Below are positions 28,601 to 38,106 of a DNA stretch of 64,000 nt, one piece after another. Position 1 is the stretch's first letter; each line of letters starts with the position of its first letter. Below the pieces are notes generated by a model. That model was given only the letters and a program-made list of their open reading frames with translations, searched no databases and had not been told where the DNA came from. The translations under genes were made by a program, and so were the position numbers. Source of the DNA: an uncultured Lachnospiraceae bacterium. Its GTDB lineage: Bacteria > Bacillota > Clostridia > Lachnospirales > Lachnospiraceae. Where the stretch lies: the NCBI GenBank assembly GCA_947305245.1, contig CAMZDG010000009.1:32639-96638 (forward strand). Reading direction: 5' to 3'.

Positions 28601-29335
28601 TCATTCCTGCAGGCTCATTTCCTTTTTGAGCTGCTTCATGATCTTCTTTTCCAGCCTGGAAATATAGGACTGGGAAATGCCGAGAAGCTCTGCGACCTCT
28701 TTTTGCGTCATCTCCGTCTGATCCCTGGTCCCAAGGCCAAACCGAAGACGGATGATGAGCTTTTCCCTGTCATTTAATTTCGAGAGTGCCTTACGAAGGA
28801 GCCCCCTCTCCACTTGATTCTCGATGTCCTTATAGATCACGTCCTCCTCCGTCCCCAGGATGTCGGAAAGGAGCAGCTCATTACCGTCCCAGTCAACGTT
28901 CAGCGGCTCGTCAAAGGAGACCTCCAGTCTCGTCTTATTATTCCGTCGCAGATACATCAAGATTTCATTTTCTATGCACCGCGAGGCGTAGGTGGCCAGC
29001 TTGATGTTCTTGCTGGGCTGGAAGGTGTTGATTGACTTGATCAGTCCAATGGTCCCGATGGAGATGAGATCCTCCACGCCCACCCCCGTGTTGTCAAATT
29101 TCTTTGCGATATAAACGACCAGACGTAGGTTATGCTCGATCAGCGTCGCCCGCGCCTCCTCCTTTCGGTCGGTTTCCAGAAGATCGATCACCATCGTCTC
29201 CCGGCTTGGATCCAGCGGCGGCGGAAGGATTTCGCTCCCTCCGACATAATATAATTCCCCTCCCTGCTTTTGTATGGATGGCCTGTCTCTTCGGATCCAC
29301 CGGATCCCTAATCTTGCAGGCAGCTGTAATTGCAT
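28601..29335 (-). CDS. sigE: RNA polymerase sporulation sigma factor SigE (pro-form)
   Basis: Mother-cell sigma factor, made as an inactive precursor and cleaved by SpoIIGA. About 244 aa from ATG 29335; GTG 29341 would add two residues. The first ~30 residues (basic [18 protein letters not shown], then [15 protein letters not shown]) form the pro-sequence and cleavage region. Region 2 ([50 protein letters not shown]) and region 4 ([35 protein letters not shown]) are complete. It directly follows spoIIGA, as in other spore formers. The upstream frame of spoIIGA overlaps it by about 200 nt. Confidence 0.95.
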   Translation of the reverse strand: MQLQLPARLGIRWIRRDRPSIQKQGGELYYVGGSEILPPPLDPSRETMVIDLLETDRKEEARATLIEHNLRLVVYIAKKFDNTGVGVEDLISIGTIGLIKSINTFQPSKNIKLATYASRCIENEILMYLRRNNKTRLEVSFDEPLNVDWDGNELLLSDILGTEEDVIYKDIENQVERGLLRKALSKLNDREKLIIRLRFGLGTRDQTEMTQKEVAELLGISQSYISRLEKKIMKQLKKEMSLQE

Positions 29336-30179
29336 GATCACCCGCCCGTTCCCCCTTCCCTGTTTTTCTTCTTGCTCTCGTTGACTCTGTCAGTATCTTG
29401 GGAGGAAGGATCAGACATGCCTCCTCATTTTCTCTCGCAGTTTCCTCTGGGCGGACCGCGACAAACACCCCTTGAAGGCGAAGCGGCGGACCGCCCAGTT
29501 CCAAAGTAAGATCAGGAAGATAATACCCCCGGAGGATCCCCTTAGTCACCCCAACGGTACGATATGGGATCGCGCGCCAAAGGGCATCCCCGCCCCAAAG
29601 AGCGGCCGCTTCCATGCCCTGCAGGACGCAGACCGGCTTTCCGGAAATTGGTTCATACAGGGAATTCCCCGTATCGACGAACGCCTTCATACGGATGCGC
29701 TTCCCATCCTTCTCCAGTATGGCAAAGCCCTCCTCCCTCCCCCCTTTCTTCACGCGGAAATATAGAAGGATCGTCCCCAGGGCCGTGCCAAGGAGCTCCA
29801 GGGGCAAAAGGAGCCTAAGTCCCCCTTCCACCCCGGCAAGGCGCGTCAAAACCCGATGGGGAAGCACAACTGCGCTTCCAAGAAGAATGCTGCAGCGCAG
29901 GTACGCGCCGAGCACCGCCCGAATGCTTCTAAGGTCTCTCTCCCCAAGCGTGACCGAAGCCATGGTGCCCATCTCCCCCATCCAAAGCAGTACCTTCAAG
30001 GCCGCCCCAAATGGCGAATAGACCGTCAGGGCAAAGGCTGCGGCGCAGGACATTGCCCCCAGGCAGATGCGAAGTACGGACGGATTTCCCCGAAGGCTTC
30101 GCCCCGTCAGCCAAAGCGTGCAGCCATTCCATACGGCAACCTCAAGGAACAAAAGATCATAATAAATCTCAAGCTTCAT
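29130..30179 (-). CDS. spoIIGA: SpoIIGA, pro-sigma-E processing peptidase
   Basis: Membrane-bound aspartic protease that cleaves pro-SigE. The start is taken as ATG 30179 ([19 protein letters not shown]). Five hydrophobic segments occupy residues 1-145; the protease half has [20 protein letters not shown] with the catalytic Asp in DTGN. The frame runs 206 nt into sigE and ends in a basic, low-complexity tail that mirrors sigE DNA, so about 70 extra residues compared with the family (~280-300 aa). A one-base frame change near 29400 would end it at TGA 29340-29338, two bases before the sigE ATG. No ribosome binding site is obvious ahead of the start. Confidence 0.85.
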   Translation of the reverse strand: MKLEIYYDLLFLEVAVWNGCTLWLTGRSLRGNPSVLRICLGAMSCAAAFALTVYSPFGAALKVLLWMGEMGTMASVTLGERDLRSIRAVLGAYLRCSILLGSAVVLPHRVLTRLAGVEGGLRLLLPLELLGTALGTILLYFRVKKGGREEGFAILEKDGKRIRMKAFVDTGNSLYEPISGKPVCVLQGMEAAALWGGDALWRAIPYRTVGVTKGILRGYYLPDLTLELGGPPLRLQGVFVAVRPEETARENEEACLILPPKILTESTRARRKTGKGERAGDHAITAACKIRDPVDPKRQAIHTKAGRGIILCRRERNPSAAAGSKPGDDGDRSSGNRPKGGGAGDADRA

Positions 30180-30185
30180 GGCACC

Positions 30186-30218
30186 ATTATAGAACGGGAT
30201 CCTCCAAAAAAATGTCAA
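30186..30218 (-). promoter_or_regulatory. possible spoIIG-type promoter
   Basis: On the minus strand TTGACA (30218-30213) and TATAAT (30191-30186), both perfect hexamers but 21 bp apart. The Bacillus spoIIG promoter is known for an over-long 22-bp spacer and Spo0A activation. The expected start point would fall at or within the spoIIGA ATG, making a leaderless mRNA, which is a reason for doubt. Confidence 0.35.
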
Positions 30219-30251
30219 AAAAACAGCGGTAAGACGAAATTTCTTACCGCT
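30217..30251 (-). terminator. ftsZ terminator
   Basis: Perfect 10-bp stem AGCGGTAAGA / TCTTACCGCT with a 7-nt loop followed by GTTTTTTT, 22 nt after the ftsZ stop. Its T-run overlaps the TTGACA of the possible spoIIGA promoter. Confidence 0.9.
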
Positions 30252-30272
30252 GAAATCGACTTGATCTACTTC

Positions 30273-31475
30273 TTACTTTCTCTGAAGGAAATCCGGGATC
30301 TTCAAGGATTTCTCACTCACGTTGCTCTTTAAGTCAACAGGCTTATGTACCGGCTGGGAAACCTGAATGGTAGGCTTTCCGGAAGGTGCGGGCTGCTGCT
30401 GTGCAACGGGAACGGGCGTTACGGGCGCCACGTTAGGCATCTGGGTCATTCTGCTCGCCGGGCTCGAAATGGGCTGGGTGAACATGGGCTTCTTGGAGAA
30501 GTTGCTGCTGAATCCAACCTGAAGGCCATCGGTGATGCCGGTTGCGATCACGGTCACGGAGCAAGCGTCCTTCATGGACTCATCATACTTCGCACCAAAG
30601 ATTACGTTCAGCTCCTCGCCGCAGATCTCCTGAATGTAGCTTGCCGCGGTGTTCGCGTCAAACAGGGAGATGTCACCGGAGATGTTCAGGATGATGTCGG
30701 ATGCGCCGCGGATGGAGGTCTCGAGCAGAGGGCTCTCCACTGCCATCTTCACTGCGATCTCAGCCTTGTCATCGCCTTCGCCGTAACCGATTCCGATATG
30801 GGCGATACCCTTATTCTTCATGGCCGTCTGCACGTCTGCGAAGTCCAGGTTGATGATGGCGGGAACGTTGATCAGATCCGTGATTCCCTGCACTGCCTGC
30901 TGCAGTACTTCGTCAGCCTTCTTCAGAGCGTCCGGCATGGTCGTACGCTTGTCCACGATCTCCAGAAGCTTATCATTGGGGATCACGATCAAGGTGTCAA
31001 CGCTCTCCTTCAAACGGTCAATACCGATCAATGCATTATTCATTCTCTGCTTTGCTTCGAAACGGAAAGGCTTCGTCACAACGCCTACGGTCAGGCTGCC
31101 CTGATCCTTAGCCAGCTTAGCTACTACGGGTGCAGCACCGGTGCCGGTTCCGCCGCCCATACCACAGGTAACAAATACCATGTCAGCTCCTGCCAGTGCG
31201 CTTGCGATCTCTTCCTTGCTTTCCTCGGCTGCCATCTCGCCAACCTCAGGCTTTGCTCCCGCGCCAAGACCCTTCGTGAGTTTCTCGCCCATCTGAAGGA
31301 TTCTGGGTGCCTTACACAGACGTAATGCCTGCTTATCCGTGTTCATTCCAATGAAGTCAACGAGGTCAATGCCCTCCTCAACCATCCTGTTCACGGCATT
31401 ATTTCCGGCTCCGCCAACGCCTACGACAATAATCTTTGCTCCTGCTTCCGTTTCGTTATTGTTTATTTCGATCAA
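30273..31475 (-). CDS. ftsZ: cell division protein FtsZ
   Basis: Tubulin-like GTPase forming the Z-ring. 400 aa. The GTP-binding signature [16 protein letters not shown], the N-terminal [17 protein letters not shown], the T7 loop [11 protein letters not shown] and the C-terminal peptide [10 protein letters not shown] after a Pro/Gln-rich linker are all present. The start is TTG 31475, with AAAGGAGG 8 nt ahead. It is the last gene of the division cluster and ends in a strong terminator; spoIIGA-sigE follow. Confidence 0.97.
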   Translation of the reverse strand: MIEINNNETEAGAKIIVVGVGGAGNNAVNRMVEEGIDLVDFIGMNTDKQALRLCKAPRILQMGEKLTKGLGAGAKPEVGEMAAEESKEEIASALAGADMVFVTCGMGGGTGTGAAPVVAKLAKDQGSLTVGVVTKPFRFEAKQRMNNALIGIDRLKESVDTLIVIPNDKLLEIVDKRTTMPDALKKADEVLQQAVQGITDLINVPAIINLDFADVQTAMKNKGIAHIGIGYGEGDDKAEIAVKMAVESPLLETSIRGASDIILNISGDISLFDANTAASYIQEICGEELNVIFGAKYDESMKDACSVTVIATGITDGLQVGFSSNFSKKPMFTQPISSPASRMTQMPNVAPVTPVPVAQQQPAPSGKPTIQVSQPVHKPVDLKSNVSEKSLKIPDFLQRK

Positions 31476-31519
31476 GGGTCCGTCCTCCTTTTCTCTACTT
31501 GTGATAAACCACCTAGTTA

Positions 31520-31548
31520 ATCATATAATTATATTTTGAAATAATCAA
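31520..31548 (-). promoter_or_regulatory. candidate sigma-A promoter ahead of ftsZ
   Basis: TTGATT (31548-31543), 17-bp spacer, TATGAT (31525-31520), within the AT-rich 114-nt gap between divIB and ftsZ. It could give ftsZ expression independent of the upstream cluster. Confidence 0.45.
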
Positions 31549-31589
31549 CCTTTTTTTTGCAAAATGCCAAAAATAATGCCCTCATTGAC

Positions 31590-32318
31590 TCACTCGGTCG
31601 GTTTGAATCTGTAGGTACCGTGAGTCTCATCATAAGTTTCCATGTGAAAGACACCCTTTTTGCCTTCTAGAGTTTCCAAAACCTCGGGCAGGATCATGAT
31701 CTTATTCTCCAATCGACTCCTTTCGTCACCGAGCTGAACCCTGACTTCTCCGAAATGTAACGTCACGCTGCTCCCCTCAAACTGGATCTTGTCCGCCGTG
31801 ATCTCATACTTTTTGAGAAGCTTCGTGATCGTCAGGATGTCGCTGAACACCCTCTCATCCTCCACGGGAAGGGGCTGCCCCAAAACGGCATAGGAGAAGG
31901 AAAGACCCGTGATCTGCGGGATGCCCGCCGTACGAACGCTCGAAGTCTCGATCAGATAGCCGTCCTTATCGAAATACATGTAGGCGTCCAGATACTTGAC
32001 ATAGCCCGCCAGCGCCTTCTCATACACCGTGATCTTGATGGTGTCAGGCGCGAGCGTTTCCACCGTGATGGCATCGATGAACGGAATGTTTTTCGCTTCC
32101 CAGTTTTTATATTTATGAGACAGATACAGAGAATTGTCTCCCAGTACGCCTCCCATGATCATGGCCTTGATCTCCTCCTCGGAATAATGGAGGTTTCCGT
32201 CCACGTAGACCTGATTCACCTGATACTTTCGGAGCATATAATTCCCCGCCCAGAGTATCCCGGCGATCAAGATCATGATCGCAAACAATATGAAGATCCA
32301 TTTCTTCCACTTACCCAC
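31590..32318 (-). CDS. divIB: cell division protein DivIB/FtsQ
   Basis: Bitopic divisome protein: a short basic N-terminus (MGKWKKW), one membrane segment (residues about 7-26) and an extracytoplasmic POTRA domain beginning QVNQVYVDGNLHYSEEEIK. 242 aa. The start is GTG 32318, overlapping the 3' end of murA by 8 nt, with GAGG 7 nt upstream. It is placed between murA and ftsZ as in related Clostridia. Confidence 0.87.
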   Translation of the reverse strand: MGKWKKWIFILFAIMILIAGILWAGNYMLRKYQVNQVYVDGNLHYSEEEIKAMIMGGVLGDNSLYLSHKYKNWEAKNIPFIDAITVETLAPDTIKITVYEKALAGYVKYLDAYMYFDKDGYLIETSSVRTAGIPQITGLSFSYAVLGQPLPVEDERVFSDILTITKLLKKYEITADKIQFEGSSVTLHFGEVRVQLGDERSRLENKIMILPEVLETLEGKKGVFHMETYDETHGTYRFKPTE

Positions 32319-33564
32319 TGACTATCCTCGCTCCCAGATCTCTTAGATCTTTGCATATATTGTCATAGCCCCGGTCAATGAACCGGCGGCCCCGAATGAT
32401 CGTCTCACCGCTTGCTCCGAGGGCCGCCACAACAAGCGCGGCGCCTCCGCGAAGCTCACTTGCCTCCACTTCCGTCCCCCGAAGCCTCTCTACGCCGCGT
32501 ACGCGTACTTCGCGGTCATTTAAGACCTGAAGGTCAGCCCCCATGCGCTGAAGCTCTCCGGCGATGCGAAAGCGATTTTCAAAGATGGTCTCCCGGATCA
32601 GGCTGCTCCCCCGTCCAAGACATCGAACTGCCAAAAGTACGGACTGCAGATCCGTCGGAAAGCCCGGATGGACCTCCGTCTTCAGGAAGGGCAATTCTCC
32701 TGCCCGCTGCGGGAACTGACAGTAGATTCCCTCCCGCGATGCCTCAAGACTCGCTCCCATCCGCTCCGCCAGGTCGCAGACGGCCGTCATGTCTGAAACA
32801 GGCGCCTCCTTGAGAAGCATGCTCCCGCCGGCGGCAAACCCTGCCAACAGGTAGGTCCCTGCGACAATCCGATCGGCCGGGATCCTAAATTTCGTCCCGT
32901 GAAGCTTCCTTCCGCCGCGGATCGAAAGCTTCCTTGTCCCCGCGCCCTCAATGGATGCCCCGCAGGCGTTCAGGAATTCACAAAGCGCGGTCACCTCCGG
33001 CTCCCTTGCGGCGCCCTCCAGGGTCGTCTCCCCTTCCGCCAAAGCACCGGTGAGGATCAGGTTCTCCGTTGCGCCGACGCTCGGGAATTCCAGCTTCACG
33101 CTGCATGGCTGAAGGTCTCTGGCCGTCGCAGAAAGCCTGTCACCTTCCTCGGCAAATCTGACGTTCATCTTCTCCAGCGTCTTTCGATGCAGGTCAATGG
33201 GACGCTTTCCGATCACGCATCCCCCCGGCCGCCACAGCCTTGCCTCCCGAAACCTGCCAAGAAGCGCACCAAGTAAAAAAATGGAGGAGCGCATGCTGGA
33301 CGCAAGCTCTCCCGGTATATCCTCCATTTGGGCCTTTTCGGAATCGATCCTAAGGAGCCCCTGCTCCCATCTCGCCTGGCAGCCCAGCCCCTGCAAGATG
33401 CGGATCATTCCATACACGTCCGATATCCTCGGGACGTTCTCCAAAAGCACTGGTCCCTCGACCAGCAAACAGGCCGCCAAAATGGGCAGCGCCGCATTTT
33501 TTGAACCCTGTATCGTTACCTTGCCCTGTAACGGGATGCCACCCTGCACGCGAATAGAATCCAT
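32311..33564 (-). CDS. murA: UDP-N-acetylglucosamine 1-carboxyvinyltransferase
   Basis: First committed step of peptidoglycan synthesis, transferring enolpyruvate from PEP to UDP-GlcNAc. 417 aa, normal. Lys22 of the GSKNAALPIL motif and Cys116 in RPGGCVIGKRP (the fosfomycin-sensitive Cys) are present, as are HPGFPTDLQS and ERLRGTEVEASELRGGAAL. Start ATG 33564. The 3' end overlaps divIB. Its location inside the division cluster is one of the known variants in Clostridia. Confidence 0.95.
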   Translation of the reverse strand: MDSIRVQGGIPLQGKVTIQGSKNAALPILAACLLVEGPVLLENVPRISDVYGMIRILQGLGCQARWEQGLLRIDSEKAQMEDIPGELASSMRSSIFLLGALLGRFREARLWRPGGCVIGKRPIDLHRKTLEKMNVRFAEEGDRLSATARDLQPCSVKLEFPSVGATENLILTGALAEGETTLEGAAREPEVTALCEFLNACGASIEGAGTRKLSIRGGRKLHGTKFRIPADRIVAGTYLLAGFAAGGSMLLKEAPVSDMTAVCDLAERMGASLEASREGIYCQFPQRAGELPFLKTEVHPGFPTDLQSVLLAVRCLGRGSSLIRETIFENRFRIAGELQRMGADLQVLNDREVRVRGVERLRGTEVEASELRGGAALVVAALGASGETIIRGRRFIDRGYDNICKDLRDLGARIVSG

Positions 33565-33629
33565 CTCACACCTGCCGGCTGAAATTATTCTATTTTATGT
33601 TCCGCGCGGCCCTTTGGTAGCTTGGCCCG

Positions 33630-34787
33630 TCAATTCCGATATTCAATGCCTCTCGCGACGCTCAGGACCAGTCCGATCTCGACCAGGAGGAAGATCACCG
33701 ACGATCCTCCGTAACTGATGAACGGAAGCGAGATACCCGTGTTCGGTATGGTGTTCGTCACCACCGCGACGTTTAGGATCGCCTGCACGGCAATGTGCGC
33801 GATCACGCCCGTCACGAGCATGCCGCCGAACAGATCTGAGGCATTATTTGCGATGATCATCATCCGCCAGATCAAGATCGTGAACATCAGCATGATGGCT
33901 GCCGCGCCGAGAAGTCCCAGCTCCTCGCAGATGATGGAAAAGATCATGTCATTCTGAGACTCCGGCAGGAACGAGAGCTTCTGCATGCTCTGTCCAAGTC
34001 CCTTCCCCTTGACGCCGCCGCTTCCGATGGCATACAGCGCCTGCAGCGTCTGGAATCCCTTGTCGTCCGGATCGCTCTCAGGATTGAGCCAGACACGGAT
34101 TCTGGTCGCACGGAAGCTCCCCAGCACGTCCGTATACTTGATCAGCATCACCAGACCGATCGCGCCCGCGATGACGAGGATCGCGATCAAAACAAACTTT
34201 TTATAATCCGGGCTCGCCACAAATACCATCACCGCAGCAATCGCCATGACGATCAGCGCGGAGCTCATGTTATTTGTAACCTTCCAGATCATGAGAAACA
34301 GGATTCCGGGAGGCACCATGGTGACGATCAGGCCCTTCCAGGTCTTAATGCCGGAGCCGATCTTGCAAACCATCACGGCCAGGAAAAGAATGACCGCAAG
34401 CTTCGCCACCTCCGCGGGCTGCAGGTTAAAGCCCGGGATACCGGTCCTGATCCATCTTCTCGCGCCGTGGGATTCCACGCCAAGGGGCGTTCTCACGAGG
34501 CAGATCAGAACGGCCGATGCAATGACGCCAAAGACGGAAAAACGCTCCCAAAAATGATATGGGATCCGCTCCACGACCAGCATGGCGATCAGGCCGAGCC
34601 CAACGGCAATGGCCTGTCTCTTTAAGTAATACATCTGATCGTTATAATCCGCAAAGGCCGTATATGAGCTGGCGGAATAGATCATGACCAGCCCAAATCC
34701 GAGCAGGAAAAGAAGCGCGAACCAAAGGCTCACGTCCGTGTGATGTTCCGTTTTTCCCTTTGTCTTCTCTATGTTTTCGGTTGCCAT
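33630..34787 (-). CDS. ftsW: SEDS peptidoglycan polymerase FtsW/SpoVE
   Basis: Lipid II glycosyltransferase working with a class B PBP at the septum. About 385 aa with ten membrane segments; VMIYSASSYTAF, GARRWIRTGIPGFNLQPAEVAK (read as two parts), TNNMSSALIVM, GKGLGQSMQKLSFLPESQND and PFISYGGSSV are SEDS signatures. Start ATG 34787 with AAGGAG ahead; GTG 34793 is possible. It follows murD by 12 nt. Whether it is the vegetative FtsW or the sporulation SpoVE paralogue cannot be decided here. Confidence 0.94.
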   Translation of the reverse strand: MATENIEKTKGKTEHHTDVSLWFALLFLLGFGLVMIYSASSYTAFADYNDQMYYLKRQAIAVGLGLIAMLVVERIPYHFWERFSVFGVIASAVLICLVRTPLGVESHGARRWIRTGIPGFNLQPAEVAKLAVILFLAVMVCKIGSGIKTWKGLIVTMVPPGILFLMIWKVTNNMSSALIVMAIAAVMVFVASPDYKKFVLIAILVIAGAIGLVMLIKYTDVLGSFRATRIRVWLNPESDPDDKGFQTLQALYAIGSGGVKGKGLGQSMQKLSFLPESQNDMIFSIICEELGLLGAAAIMLMFTILIWRMMIIANNASDLFGGMLVTGVIAHIAVQAILNVAVVTNTIPNTGISLPFISYGGSSVIFLLVEIGLVLSVARGIEYRN

Positions 34788-34799
34788 GTCCACTCCTTG

Positions 34800-36170
34800 T
34801 TAATCGTTCGGAAGAGAATTTACGTAATCCTTGAACATCCGTCCCCTGGTCTCATAATTCGGGAACATGCCCCAGCTTGCGCAGGCGGGCGAAAGCAGCA
34901 CCGCATCCCCCGGCTCAGCCAGCGCCGTACAGAGCTTTAAGCACTCGTCATACGTGTCGACAAACTTGATCTGCGTGATCCCGTGCGCCCTCGCACACTC
35001 TGCGATCTTCTCTCTCGTCTGCCCGATCAGCACCAGCCATTTCACCTTGCCGTCAAAGCTCTCGATCCACTCGTCATAAGTGTTCTGCTTGTCATATCCG
35101 CCGCCGATCAGGATCGTGGGCCGATCCATGGCCTTGATGCCCTGAATGGCCGCGTCCGGATTGGTGCCCTTCGAGTCGTTATAATATACGACGCCATGCT
35201 TCGTCGCCACGTATTCGATCCTGTGCTCCACCGCCTTGAATTCCTTGATCACGCAAAGGATCACCTCCATGGGAACGCCCATGCCCTCCGCCATGGCGAT
35301 GGCCGCCATCACGTTCTCGGCATTGTGGATGCCCACAAGATTCATGTCCGTCTTAATGTCCATGAGATCAGACTCCGCGCCGCCAAACCTGCGGATGATG
35401 CGGGTCCCGCGGAGGAAATATCCCTCCTCAAGCTCCCTTGCGGAGGAAAAATAAACGACTCTTGCAGGGCAACGCGTCCCAAAGTCCTTGGTGTATTCAT
35501 TTTCATAATTCAGCACGCACACGTCACTCTTCGTCTGATTCTTTGCCACGGCTTCCTTGGCCGCAACATAAGCTTCCATGGTATGATGGCGGTTCAAGTG
35601 ATCCGGCGTGATGTTTAAGATGGACGAAACATGCGGACGGAAGGTCTCGATGGTCTCCAACTGGAAGGAGCTCAGCTCTCCTACGGTCACCGAATCCGGC
35701 TTCGTCTTTAGCACCTCCAGCGTATAAGGATTTCCGATGTTGCCAACGACGAAGGCGCGGTCCTCACCAAGATACGCCTTCATGATCTCGCCAAGAAGCG
35801 TTGTCGTGGTCGTCTTTCCGTTGGTACCCGTCACTGCGGCAACCGTGCCCTGCTCTGCGAGGAATGCCAGCTCAATCTCACCGAGCACCTGCACGCCGCG
35901 CTCCCGCATGCGAATGACCAGGGGAATGTCCGTCGGGACACCCGGGCTAAGGATCAGTGCCTGCGTCTCCTTTTCCACTTCCTCAGGGAGCGCTCCCGTG
36001 ATGCAATTGGCCTTAACGCCTTCCGGAAGCCTTCCCGCAACCTCCTCGGGGCTTAGCTTCTCATTGCTGTCATACAAGGTGATCTCTGCTCCAAAATGCG
36101 CAAGGAGCTTCGCCGCTCCGACGCCACTGATTCCCGATCCAATGATCAGGCACTTCTTTCCTTCCAACAT
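34800..36170 (-). CDS. murD: UDP-N-acetylmuramoylalanine--D-glutamate ligase
   Basis: ATP-dependent addition of D-Glu to UDP-MurNAc-L-Ala. 456 aa with the N-terminal Rossmann motif IIGSGISGVGAAKLL, the Mur ligase P-loop VTGTNGKTTTTTL, NITPDHLNRHHTMEAY, VEHRIEYV, NDSKGTNPDA and LSPACASWGMF near the end. Start ATG 36170 follows GGAGGAACCGGAAAC. It lies between the SpoVD-like PBP and ftsW; mraY, usually between these, is absent. Confidence 0.95.
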   Translation of the reverse strand: MLEGKKCLIIGSGISGVGAAKLLAHFGAEITLYDSNEKLSPEEVAGRLPEGVKANCITGALPEEVEKETQALILSPGVPTDIPLVIRMRERGVQVLGEIELAFLAEQGTVAAVTGTNGKTTTTTLLGEIMKAYLGEDRAFVVGNIGNPYTLEVLKTKPDSVTVGELSSFQLETIETFRPHVSSILNITPDHLNRHHTMEAYVAAKEAVAKNQTKSDVCVLNYENEYTKDFGTRCPARVVYFSSARELEEGYFLRGTRIIRRFGGAESDLMDIKTDMNLVGIHNAENVMAAIAMAEGMGVPMEVILCVIKEFKAVEHRIEYVATKHGVVYYNDSKGTNPDAAIQGIKAMDRPTILIGGGYDKQNTYDEWIESFDGKVKWLVLIGQTREKIAECARAHGITQIKFVDTYDECLKLCTALAEPGDAVLLSPACASWGMFPNYETRGRMFKDYVNSLPND

Positions 36171-36198
36171 GTTTCCGGTTCCTCCAAACTTTAATGCC

Positions 36199-38031
36199 TT
36201 AAGGGAGTTCTCCCTCCTGACTAGTATAACTCATAATCCCCAAATAAGGAAGCATATTTTCATAAAGCTGTCTTAAGATCGGCGCGGCGATCTGTCCGCC
36301 GTAGTATGCCCCCTTCGGCCGATCGATCAGGGCAATGGCGATCACCTCAGGATCCTCCGCAGGCGCGAATGCCAGAAAGGAGGAAATGTATTGCCCCGTT
36401 CCTCTCGGGAGCGTCTGGCTCGTGGCCGTCTTGCCGCCGATCCGCCATCCTTCCACGGCGCCATTCTTGCCGCCTCCCTCGCTGACCACCTTCTCGAGAA
36501 GGTATCGCATGGTCTCACTCGTCTCCGACGAAACGATCCCCTCCTGCACCAGATAGGAGAACCGCGTCTCCTCCCCCGTCCTGGGATCCACGACCCCTAC
36601 GCCGAAATGCGGCGTCACGCGCGTTCCGCCGTTTGCGATGGACGCCGCCGTGACAAGCATCTGCAGCGGCGTGACCTGAAAGGACTGACCAAAGGATACC
36701 GTCGCCAGCTCCACGTTCCCAATGTCTTCCAAACGGTGCATGATGGTCCCTGCCTCCCCCGGGAGGTCCACACCCGTTTTCTTCTTTAGTCCAAACTGCT
36801 CAAAGTAATGATAATACCGCTCCGCCCCAATTCGAAGCCCCAGCGTCACAAAGGCCGGATTGCAGGAATTCATGATGGCATGCGTGAAATCCTGACTGCC
36901 GTGCCCCGTAGTCTTATGGCATCGGATCCTTCGGTCATCCACCGTCACGTACCCCGGGCAATAGAAGGAGCTTTCCTTCGTCACGACGCCCTCCTCCAGG
37001 CCCGCGGCCGCCGTGACGATCTTAAAGATCGAACCCGGCTCATAGGTATCATTGATGCAACCGTTCCTCCACTTCGCGTTCAGGAGGTCCTGCGTCGTCT
37101 TCCCGTTTTTCGCTTCCGCCTCACAGTCCTCGGATGTTGCAAACGGCGTCCCCTGCAATGCTTCCAAACTCGCCTCATCAAGCTCATATGGGGCATTTAG
37201 ATCGAACTCCGGTGCGTTGACCATACAGATCAATTCTCCGTCATTTACGTTCATCACGATGATGGAAACGCTCCGTGCCTCCTTGGTCAGGAGCGCCTGT
37301 TCGGCCAGCTGCGTTGCGTAGCTTTGCAGGTTAACGTCCAGACTGGTCACCAGATCCTTCCCCGCCAGCGGCTCGATCCTGCGTTCTCCTTCCCGCTCCA
37401 CCTCAATGCCCTTGGCATCCGTCACCGTCAGGATCCTTCCGTCCGTGCCCTTGAGATATTCCTCATATTTTACTTCCAGCCCCAGGATCCCCTGATTGTC
37501 CGAGCCGGTAAATCCAAGCACCTTGCTCGCCAACCTCTCATAGGGATAATAGCGCTTATAATCCTCGTCCACCTTCACGCCGGGGAGATCCAGCTCCCGA
37601 ATGCGATCTCCAATGGATTTATCTAAATTGCTCTTGATCCGCTCCATGGAGGACCTTTTTTCAACACGCTTTCTGACATATTCTTCCGAAAGCCCCAGCT
37701 CCTCGCAAAGAACGCGGATCACTTCCTCCCGGTCCTTGACCTGAGAATAGATGACCGAAACCGTGCATACCGTCCGATTGTCCGCGAGCACGGCGCCGTT
37801 CCGATCCAGGATCCTTCCCCTGGCCGCCTTGATCGAGCGCTCCCGCTCATGGAGCTCCTTGGCTGCCTCGGCATAATGCGCCGAGCAAAAGATCATGAAA
37901 TGGGCCAGCCTTCCGAGCAAAAATACCATGGCACCCGCAAGAAGAAAGAAGGTGATCGTGACCTTCTTTCGGTGATGGAACCGCATGACGCTTTGGAGCT
38001 CTCTTTGCTCCCGCGAATGATTCCCTGACAT
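36199..38031 (-). CDS. SpoVD/PBP2-type class B penicillin-binding protein
   Basis: Septal or spore-cortex transpeptidase with one N-terminal membrane segment (residues about 24-45), a PBP dimer domain (RGRILDRNGAVLADNR) and a transpeptidase domain. The nucleophile is in EPGSIFKIV (SxxK), the second motif in MNSCNPAFV (SxN). The third motif reads GGKTATSQ: KTA where almost all homologues have KTG. About 610 aa. Start ATG 38031 follows GAGG. Of the two tandem PBPs this one, next to murD, corresponds to spoVD by position. Confidence 0.9.
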   Translation of the reverse strand: MSGNHSREQRELQSVMRFHHRKKVTITFFLLAGAMVFLLGRLAHFMIFCSAHYAEAAKELHERERSIKAARGRILDRNGAVLADNRTVCTVSVIYSQVKDREEVIRVLCEELGLSEEYVRKRVEKRSSMERIKSNLDKSIGDRIRELDLPGVKVDEDYKRYYPYERLASKVLGFTGSDNQGILGLEVKYEEYLKGTDGRILTVTDAKGIEVEREGERRIEPLAGKDLVTSLDVNLQSYATQLAEQALLTKEARSVSIIVMNVNDGELICMVNAPEFDLNAPYELDEASLEALQGTPFATSEDCEAEAKNGKTTQDLLNAKWRNGCINDTYEPGSIFKIVTAAAGLEEGVVTKESSFYCPGYVTVDDRRIRCHKTTGHGSQDFTHAIMNSCNPAFVTLGLRIGAERYYHYFEQFGLKKKTGVDLPGEAGTIMHRLEDIGNVELATVSFGQSFQVTPLQMLVTAASIANGGTRVTPHFGVGVVDPRTGEETRFSYLVQEGIVSSETSETMRYLLEKVVSEGGGKNGAVEGWRIGGKTATSQTLPRGTGQYISSFLAFAPAEDPEVIAIALIDRPKGAYYGGQIAAPILRQLYENMLPYLGIMSYTSQEGELP

Positions 38032-38106
38032 GGAAAACCTCATAAATGGGGATCGTCTAACTCTATTCCCGTCTTTATGAGGTTATTCCAAGGGGATCCA
38101 TTATTC

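Noticed and set aside
30345..31325. Plus-strand 326-aa ORF opposite ftsZ
   Set aside because: Antisense of a highly conserved gene; no independent start signal.
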